Source: Atherinomorus stipes
Lineage: Eukaryota > Chordata > Actinopteri > Atheriniformes > Atherinidae
Direction of reading: 5' to 3'
Assembly (NCBI GenBank): GCA_023101725.1
Contig: JALJCO010010476.1
Location: 992,001-1,056,000 of the forward strand
Length of the DNA stretch: 64,000 bases
A program made the position numbers and the translations under genes. The notes under the pieces were generated by a model, which was not told where the DNA came from, ran no database searches, and was given only the letters and a program-made list of their open reading frames with translations. Of this stretch, positions 56,261 through 64,000 are shown piece after piece; the first letter of the stretch is position 1, and the number at the start of each line of letters is the position of its first letter.

Positions 56261-58790
56261 CATGTTTAATTCATTTATATGTCCAAGAATCTGGATGTGA
56301 AGGGTAACTGACTCGATACAGAAACTCTATTGTATATCCATCACAGCATGGAACTGCTGCCAAGAGGAATAACATGCAGAACATAACAGCCCGCAATTCA
56401 TCAAATGCCAATACTTCAGGTTCAGAGAAATGTGGTTTCATGTCAGAAATGAAAGATGATGCTGCTGGGTTTTGTGGCTTGAAATAAGAAAAAAAAACAA
56501 AAACATCGACATGCACTTCAAAATCCATGTGCACAACAAGAATACTCAAAAATTTACAATAAACATTTGTTGCAATGATATAATATTGTGGCTATGTACT
56601 CTGTACTCCATTACGATACATTTTGCTTCTGTGCATGACTTTGTGTTGTATGTCCAGTAAAACTGAAGCATTTCTTGTGTTTGAAAATGCACATTACCAT
56701 TTGTTTTCATTTGACAGTTTGGCTGCACATCTGATCTCCCCCTGGAACAGCTTAAATTTACACCTGAGCTCTGAGAATTCAGGTTTCTCTTGAGACTCTG
56801 TGCCTCAGAGACAGGGCATATGGTGTGTTATTTAGGATGCATTCAACTAATTCTGCAATTATGAAACGTTGCTTTGTGCCTTTTCCCTCTTTTTCCATCC
56901 ATAAAATGAAATCTACCCTTATATTTGGTGACTGAGCAAAGATTCATTAAGACAAGACTGGACATGTATCATTTTCATTAGGAAAGACAAATGTAGCTAG
57001 CTACCTAAACTTTAACAGGAATTTGGGTTTGAATACAAGCTTACAGTTGTGCAAAAGAAAACACAAACTCTAATTCAATGTTTTATGTGTCAGGCTGTCA
57101 TAAAAATCATCTGAACCCTACCAGGTCTTAAAATGAAGTAAAAACAAATATCACAATGAATCATTATTCATTTAACTAAATCAAAGCCATGGCCAAGAAC
57201 AACCTAGTTGTAAAAAAATAAAATAAAATTGTGAGTAGTTACTGTACATAGACTTTAAACTGCAATTAGCTGCAACCAGTGCCAAATTTATGATAAATAC
57301 TACCTAACCCCCATCATTGTTGAGTAAAGAAAAGGAAAACTAGTCAAAGAAGCAGCTAGATGTGCTCTCTTAGATTAAAAAATGAAATAAATCCTTTCAG
57401 AAAGGAGAAAACTGGACTGTGTGCTGTTTGAAGCTGTTTTCATCTCTCCTTGAGTCAAAGCAGTCAGTCCTCCTGAGAAAATTACACTGTTTATCTCCAC
57501 ATTCAAGCTGAGGTCAGAGTCTGGATCTTTCTCAATATGTGGTGGGTAACAGTGACAAGGCACTCTGTCTTCTTGTGTGATCTATCTATAGTCTATTATA
57601 TTCCTAAATTACTTTGGGATTTTGAGAATTTTATATGAAATATTGTTCAGGAGTGGTTTTTTTTTTTTTCTTTCTTCCAAGGGGACAGGGTCAGCCCTGC
57701 ATGAGGCAGAGGCTTATTTACAGAACTGAATTGCTGTCTAAAAATCAGGGATCCAAACACTCAGGTAAAGGGTTTCTTGACACTTACATTTACTTGCACT
57801 CTGCAGGTGTGGATGCAGTCTTATTCATACTTTTTAGGCCAGTTGAACTGAGCCATCCAAAGAAATACAATTGGTCTTCAATACATTAATGAGGTGTGGA
57901 TAATGATGCCTCTCCTGCTCTCAGAGAACAAGCACTCATGCAGCTCTTCTTTTCTTTGTGCGTGTGTTGTTGTTTTTGCTGGTTTTTTTTGTTTTTTTTT
58001 CAACATTTATATCTTATGAAAATCAATCAAAGCACACACATATTTGGCATCCTCAGTTTATGTACTTAGAGGATTTGGGATGTGTGTGGTCAACCACAAA
58101 TGGGACCTGGTGAACCCTTGTGAACTCGTGAGGATAATAGAATTTATGTCACACAGAGCTTGCATGCAAGAGGATGCTGAAACTGTGAACTGTTGTCTAG
58201 GTGCTTAATGTGTGAAACTATTTGCAATGAATGATGTTGCAAAAGAAAGAAGTGATTGACACTTAATGTAAAAAACAGTGCAACGTCAGAAATATCCACA
58301 GTAAATATGGTTTGATTTACTTTCTGGCACTACGGTTATTTATGACCTTGAACTTGGATCGGTAGCTTGCTTCATATTGCCAGGATTTTTAAGCATTTTC
58401 ACTAATTTTGGGAGATCCACAGAATATTGTGTACTATGCCAATGCAAACACTGAATGTACCAAAGGAAAGCTTAGACTCTCTTCTTTTATCAGAAAAAAA
58501 CCATTTGTTTCTAGCTTTTCCATTCTTTAGTAATCTGCAGTAGAACATGGGTTTGTTGCAGCAAAAATGCCTGTTTCTGACCAAAAAGCTGAGATAACGA
58601 GCTTTAAATATTGCAGTCCGCTTCAAGTGGAAAAATGTCTTTGATGCCAATATTTTTTACTTTAGTAACACCTTCATCATCTGAACAGCTGTTTTCTTCT
58701 ATGAAACAACAAATACAACATGAGAAAAGAGTTTTGGAGGCAAAATAATTATTTACTAGCTAAACAAGCCACAAGTTTGTTTCACAACAT

Positions 58791-59900
58791 AAAATTTGGC
58801 AGAAACATATGGCAGAAATGTCTCCCTCTACTCCTCCCTCCCTGCCTCCTTCCCTCTACCGCAGCTTAGTTGCGCAAACTTTCCTCCTTCATCCACCTCC
58901 TAAGCTGCTTTGATTACGACTGATCGCCATGTTCTCTCCCCCTCGCAGCAGAATCAAGCACACTTCTTGGGCTAACAGCCGCTAGCTCGAACAACACAGG
59001 AAGCATCATGGAAGTGCATCACTTCCTGGTAGGGTTTTTTAAGCTTGTCTGACACCGCCATCTGCTGGATTAGATGAAAACTACCGAAATAAAGATGATC
59101 AGCCCTTGGTTCTCTCTGACAAGCTCCGCCAGAGATTAAAACAGCTCCCCCGATTAAAACCCTTAATTAACGTGGAAACACGTGATTGGCAGTTAACGTT
59201 CGTGAATGGCAGCCAGTGAGTCAAGTGGACGGACCGGGGTTCGTTCACTAAAGTCGCGCAGATTGCACTGACACAATTTGTGACTGTATTTGGGTTTTCC
59301 ATCTCTTTTATAAGCTATTATAAAAGCTAACTTGCCAGCTTTCCCTCCCTTTCCCTTGCTTACCTTTTGTTGAAGTGTGCACGTAACTTTAGTGGCCGGT
59401 CCGTAAACTAAAGTGTCCAGGCGGCAGCTGCAGATTCTACTGCTATACTTTGCAGCTGTGTTTGGTCATTAAATTAATATGAAAGTAATTGCTTTTGGAC
59501 ATTTCAAAATAGTTATCGATTCGGGTCGCACACCATTGTGATCGATTTAATAATGAATTGGTACACTCCTATTGTGATAGTTCTTGTTGTTATTACGATC
59601 TCGGTAAACAGGTTAACAGCTGTGAGACTTTTTAAATATGGCGGGGCTGGAAAAAGTGGAGCTCACACAAGGGGCGCGGCTTACCAGTTCTTCCAATCAC
59701 CAAACACCTACGTATTTCAGTTCCTATGGAACCCCGAAAAGACCCTGCCTCGGAGTAGGAGCTACAAAGGTAAAAGGAACTGAGGGCAGTGGTCCCTAGT
59801 TCCTATATGTCCGAATGCTTGAAAAAACGACTTGGTTCTCGAAACGGTTATAGGAACTCCAAAAGGTTCCTTCAGTCCGAAAGCGCCTATTGTTACTCTA
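58791..59900. other. GC-richer block, probably repeat-derived
   Basis: Base composition rises and CpGs appear, with no supported exon. It includes a weak direct duplication (59228-59295 and 59393-59465) and, at 59690-59885, paired motifs such as TTCCTATGGAACC and AGGTTCCTTCAGTCC that resemble a fish MITE built on GGTTCC motifs. A promoter cannot be excluded. Confidence 0.35.
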
Positions 59901-60394
59901 AATGATGGGCCTTGAGAAAGATTGGCTATATTTTCCTCCCCAGTTTTACAGTTTTTCTTGATTGGGCCTGCTTAAAGAAACTGAGTTTTCATCATTACTA
60001 TCTCAGCAGAGCAGAAGAGACCACTCACAAATCTGTTAGCCCTTTCTCATTGGACTAACACATTTTCCCAACCCAGTTAACACAGATGTCATTAAACAGT
60101 CCAAACTCATTGGTTTAAAAGAAATCACCTATTCCTAACTATTAGAAACTACCCAGATCAGTATGAAATGATTAAAACACCAGTTTGACACTCCACAGAA
60201 ATCTTCATTTAGCAATCAGTCTACAGGCCTTACAGTAAAAAGTGCCACATCTGTATTGATAACCAGCATGGATGGAGGATGGATTTTATTTATATTTTCT
60301 TCTTTTTTATTCCCTGATAGAATTTCTTCCGGTTTACATCTAGTTTCTGTAATTTTTACTGTATTTTCGTTTTTAGCCAGAGTAAAAAACAAAC

Positions 60395-60412
60395 AAACAA
60401 ACAAAAAAAAAA
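60395..60412. repeat. (AAAC)n microsatellite
   Basis: About four AAAC/CAAA units followed by an A run; a similar A/C-rich tract lies at 60796-60860. Confidence 0.8.
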
Positions 60413-61600
60413 CAGTCATGGAATCAATAATTAGCATCAAAGCATCTCTGATTCTGGATCAAATCCTTTTCAAAAAGGAAATATAGAAAGATAACAATAC
60501 CACTGGCATGACAGCTATGTAATAGACTACAATGATAAAGTGTGCACTGATTGACCCTGAATGCTGTATTTTGTTGTTAATTTTTTAATGAATGATTGGA
60601 AGAGCTCATACACTTGTTTGCAAGTTGTGTTGTTAGAAGACAGAATTAGCTTTTGTTTCTTGAGGGTTTGGCACAGTTAGTTATTTGTAAACAAAATGTA
60701 TCAGTTGACCATTCTAATGATCTACACTGTTTAGGCCTGCATGTTAAGTGTTTTGGTAATGTGGAGTTTGAGTTGACTGCTGCATAAAGGCGACAAAAAA
60801 AACAAACAAACAAACAAGCAAAAAAACAAAACTAAAAAAACAAAGAAATAACAAAAAAGCAACAAGTTTTTTTTTTTCTTTTTAATAAGCCCAGTGACAT
60901 TTGTACCCAAGAGGCAGCAGGTTATATGACGATATAACTGTAGGATTCTGTAGAAGTCACCAAGAGCTCAGTCAAGTCCTACAATAATGATTCTTTTTTT
61001 TTTTTTTTTAAATAACTACTGAGGTTGATTTTGGTCTTGTTTCTTGTGAACAACTTGAGGTGCCACACTTAAGTAGAAAGAACTTCCCCCATTTGTATAA
61101 GTGGTGAGCAAAGTATCCAACTCTAGTCATAAACTTCTGTGTTGTACTCCAAATACATTCACTTAAATTCAACAGCCAGACAAAAAGCAGAAAAAAAAAA
61201 CAATAAAAAACAATCCTTGAGTGAAGAATGCAATTAATTTTGACAGGACATGTTTATATAAAAACTGTCTATGTGTTTAAAAGAAAGCCACGATTCCTCC
61301 AGCTACACTGCCTCTCGCCTGGACTTTCTGTAGTTTGATCAGCCCTGCCAAGAGCAACAACCTCCTTGCTGATTTATTCCTAACCAAATACTGCTGTCCC
61401 TATCTACAGTACATCATACAGCACTTCAACTCATCAATATTGTGATGTTTTTGCTGACATTTTAGAAATAAAAGCTGAAAAATCTGAAGGAAGGCCAGGA
61501 ATTTTTTTCTTTAAAATCCATTTATTATAATTTAACCCCCCTTTATTTTTGCACAAGTCTTTCTTTCATACAGTGGTGGTTTTCGTTAGGGTAGGCTGGG

Positions 61601-61677
61601 TGTAACACCACTGCAGATCCAATTTAACATCAACTGACTTATAGTTGTTGTTAAATTGGATCTGCAGTGGTGTTACA
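61601..61677. repeat. Near-perfect hairpin: 35-bp arms, 7-base loop
   Basis: TGTAACACCACTGCAGATCC and the following 15 bases pair with their complement ending GGATCTGCAGTGGTGTTACA. There is one mismatch in 35, around the loop GACTTAT (61636-61642). It could be a tiny palindromic MITE or a microRNA-like precursor. Confidence 0.85.
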
Positions 61678-62560
61678 GTTTTGCATGAAAGATGAACCAG
61701 CTGCTACATTGTTCATGATCCCAGTAACATGAAGCTCTGCATTGTCCAGAAAAGTCACATTATGCTGATAAGAACTTGTACCAACAGTCAGTGATGAGTG
61801 AAATTGAAATGCACAGCAATTACAGAGCTAGATTCATCACAGTTACTGTCTGTAATTATGTCTTGGCAGTTTTACTGTAACTCAGCAATGGGGCACTTTA
61901 CAGAGTAGAAAAATGCAAGCGGCAGCAGAAGATATGTACATAAATAACATTCACCTTGCCAAAACTAAGTCCACACTTCAGGTAATGTACTTGTTGGTAT
62001 GAGGTGTGAAATATCTTGGTGTGCAATACAGTAAAAAGCTAAATATAAGCTGTGTGCCATTATGTGCAAAAAATATATTTCTTAAATGTTTCTGTCACTT
62101 GTAACCATTAAAATCAGACTGATAGCTGGTGCATTTCCTTTTTCTTATTTGATTAAATTTGTGCATCTGAGCTACAGAACAAACAAAAACCTTGAATTCA
62201 ATGAAAAAAGCTCATGTTTTGGCCCTCTTCAAGGCCAAGTGCAATGTTACTATGAGACAGAGGCCAGTGGCAAATTGAGTACTGACACTTGGTTCACCTC
62301 TTCCAAAAATAAAACACAACCAAACCTCAAAGGCACTTTCCCAGTCCAGCGGCATGATATTTTAACACAGAGTTTATAGACTCAGATACAAGAGATGTGA
62401 CAAAGTAGAGAATTATTTCATATTTTGACATGTACTAACTGGATAAATCAGTATACTGGCCCCTGTTTTTTAGACTTGCAAACATTAACCTGCTTTTTTT
62501 CTTTTTTACTGGCAAGCCAAGCTAATTCATAAAATCTCTTTAGGATTTCAAGTCAGTATG

Positions 62561-62585
62561 ATGCGATGTGATGTGATGTGATGTA
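62561..62585. repeat. (GATGT)n pentamer repeat
   Basis: GATGC followed by four GATGT units. Confidence 0.8.
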
Positions 62586-62970
62586 GGTCATTGGCTTATG
62601 ATTACTGACTGAAGAATAAAGGGAAACAGCATTTGCCAAATTACTGAATACGAATTAGAATTTACTTTTCAGAAAAGCAAAGGCTTTATAACTAAGGCCA
62701 TTACAGACAAAACAACACATCCCTTATCTATACCCTGTCCTGAAACATTGTCCTTCTACAAAGCAATTAGGGCTGCAAATAAAGAGCTGTGAGTTGTCCT
62801 TTTGGAATACAAAGAACCACACTGCAGGAAGGATTTGAGTCTTTCAGCACTTGGACCAAGAGTGATTAACCTTTGTCTTACAATGTGTCACTGTCATTGA
62901 GAGGAAACTGAAGTGCAGAAGACATGAAACATCTTAGAAAAATTGTGCAAGAACATTCAGTTAGCTTTAC

Positions 62971-63983
62971 TTAAAGGTGTCATCACCAGGAAATCCGACT
63001 TTTTCACGTTAAAACATGTGTATTGGAACAGGACCTCAGTTATAACGTGCCAGAAACTCTAGAAAGTGAAAGTAACTTCGTCTTTGAGGGCGGGCTCTCT
63101 CTTCTCACCAGAATCAGCCACAAGCACGCGCTCTCCACAGTACGCGGTTTGGATTTCTTTCTCCAAATGACGTGAACTAGAGAGGCTGCTAGCTGCTAAG
63201 CTAGCCTCTTTAACGCCACCTAAAAGCAGCCGATTACCTGCCATGGGGTCGTTATGATCAGCTGTTGTGACGTGAACTAGATAGCCTGCGAGCGAGCTGC
63301 TAAGCTAGCGTCTTTAGCACCACCTGAAGGCAGCTGATTACCTGCCACAGAGTAGACCAGCTTTGTCAGAAAGGACGCCGGCGACAAGGAGGAGGAGGAG
63401 ATTGCCATGCTGAGTTGCCTCGGCAGAAATTCAGCAGTTTTCAGTGCTCTAACAGGAGGGACAGCTTTACCAGGCACCAGTGGATTATATTTATCAGTGA
63501 GAATGTGCAGTCGGTAAGTGTTGCTGCTTGTGTAACTTATCTTTTGTGTAAGAGACCAGTAAACGGTGGCTGACGAACGGACAAGCTGCTAATGTAGCTA
63601 CAGAAGCTAACACTGTTTGGTTAACTTCACGTCAGACGTCCGCTCCTTATATTCATCGGAGTCCAGCCCTTTTACTCCACGGATCCTCTCTATCAACCGC
63701 ACCGTTTCGTTTTTATCACGTTTTTCTCTGTTGGGACATCATTTCCTTCACCTGCTCTGTCCTGATAAAACTTTGTTTTGGCTTTGACGTTTGCCTTGTG
63801 AACGCTCTTACAGACAGGTCTAACTCTCGTACATATACTCGCGACAAACAATAGTTGGCAATAAAAAAAGAGGTTAAAATAAGCTCATTAAATTTTCGTC
63901 CCACCCAACTAGAATTAAAAATTAATTTGAAGATAATTTAAGAAGAATTGTGTATGTAAAACAGCAGGTTATGACACCTTTAA
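62971..63983. mobile_element. TTAA-flanked non-autonomous transposon with internal duplication
   Basis: Left TTAA-AGGTGTCATCACC and right GGTTATGACACCT-TTAA are inverted tips. Inside, 63172-63243 and 63271-63349 are similar direct repeats (both CGTGAACTAGA...CTGCTAAGCTAGC...GATTACCTGCCA). This explains why two short - strand ORFs give similar peptides (AGNRLLLGGVKEASLAA and AGNQLPSGGAKDASLAA). No transposase remains. It is the same target-site class as the 41-43 kb and 46.9 kb elements. Confidence 0.78.
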
Positions 63984-64000
63984 GCTTTATTACTTTCACT

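Larger units (their letters stand above)
50450..58790. other. Gene-poor region
   Basis: Over 8 kb of AT-rich sequence with only short unsupported ORFs. It contains an L2-like fragment (51480-51695) and an AATAAG hexamer repeat (56234-56260). At 54010-54240 an A-rich stretch starting GTGGCATGAAAAAGTTATGG may be a worn repeat. Confidence 0.55.
59901..62970. other. Gene-free stretch with one strong hairpin
   Basis: AT-rich, with poly-A and poly-T runs. The only notable structures are the hairpin at 61601-61677 and a GATGT pentamer run (62561-62585). Confidence 0.55.

Overview
The window looks like nuclear DNA of a ray-finned (teleost) fish. It is AT-rich and intron-rich, with dinucleotide microsatellites and many small non-autonomous DNA transposons of kinds familiar from fish genomes. 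Two protein-coding genes can be named from their own sequence. They lie tail to tail, as STK39 and B3GALT1 do in human 2q24.3, so this is an ancient vertebrate gene pair.

Left part (1-23.7 kb, + strand): the last ten coding exons of stk39, the SPAK Ste20-type kinase that works with WNK kinases to control SLC12 cation-chloride cotransporters. They cover the end of the kinase domain, the S-motif, an acidic linker and the complete CCT/PF2 docking domain. All junctions are GT-AG and all reading phases join. The stop codon is at 22313-22315 and a good poly(A) signal lies at 23692. Introns hold a LINE relic, a large foldback with a hammerhead-like hairpin, two MITEs, a Tc1-like relic and a roughly 280-bp AT microsatellite.

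Middle (23.7-28.5 kb): the intergenic or 3'-UTR zone, then b3galt1 on the - strand with its whole 327-codon reading frame in one exon. Its likely 5'-UTR exon carries two upstream ORFs, the second ending in a TAATG overlap with the b3galt1 start codon.

Right part (28.5-64 kb): probably the long 5' intron or upstream region of b3galt1. No named gene was found. It does hold a chain of five exon-like, phase-compatible segments on the - strand (29.7-30.95 kb) that matches no family I recognise. It also holds a transposon-rich stretch (39-50 kb): three TTAA-flanked elements joined end to end (41121-43319), another at 46915-47479, and a hAT-type element with a perfect 8-bp target duplication nested inside an older element and itself containing a palindromic element (49.1-50.4 kb). 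A TTAA element with an internal duplication ends the window (62971-63983).

All splice sites, terminal repeats and family names come from reading the sequence by eye. Repeat family names are tentative unless a structural hallmark is stated.
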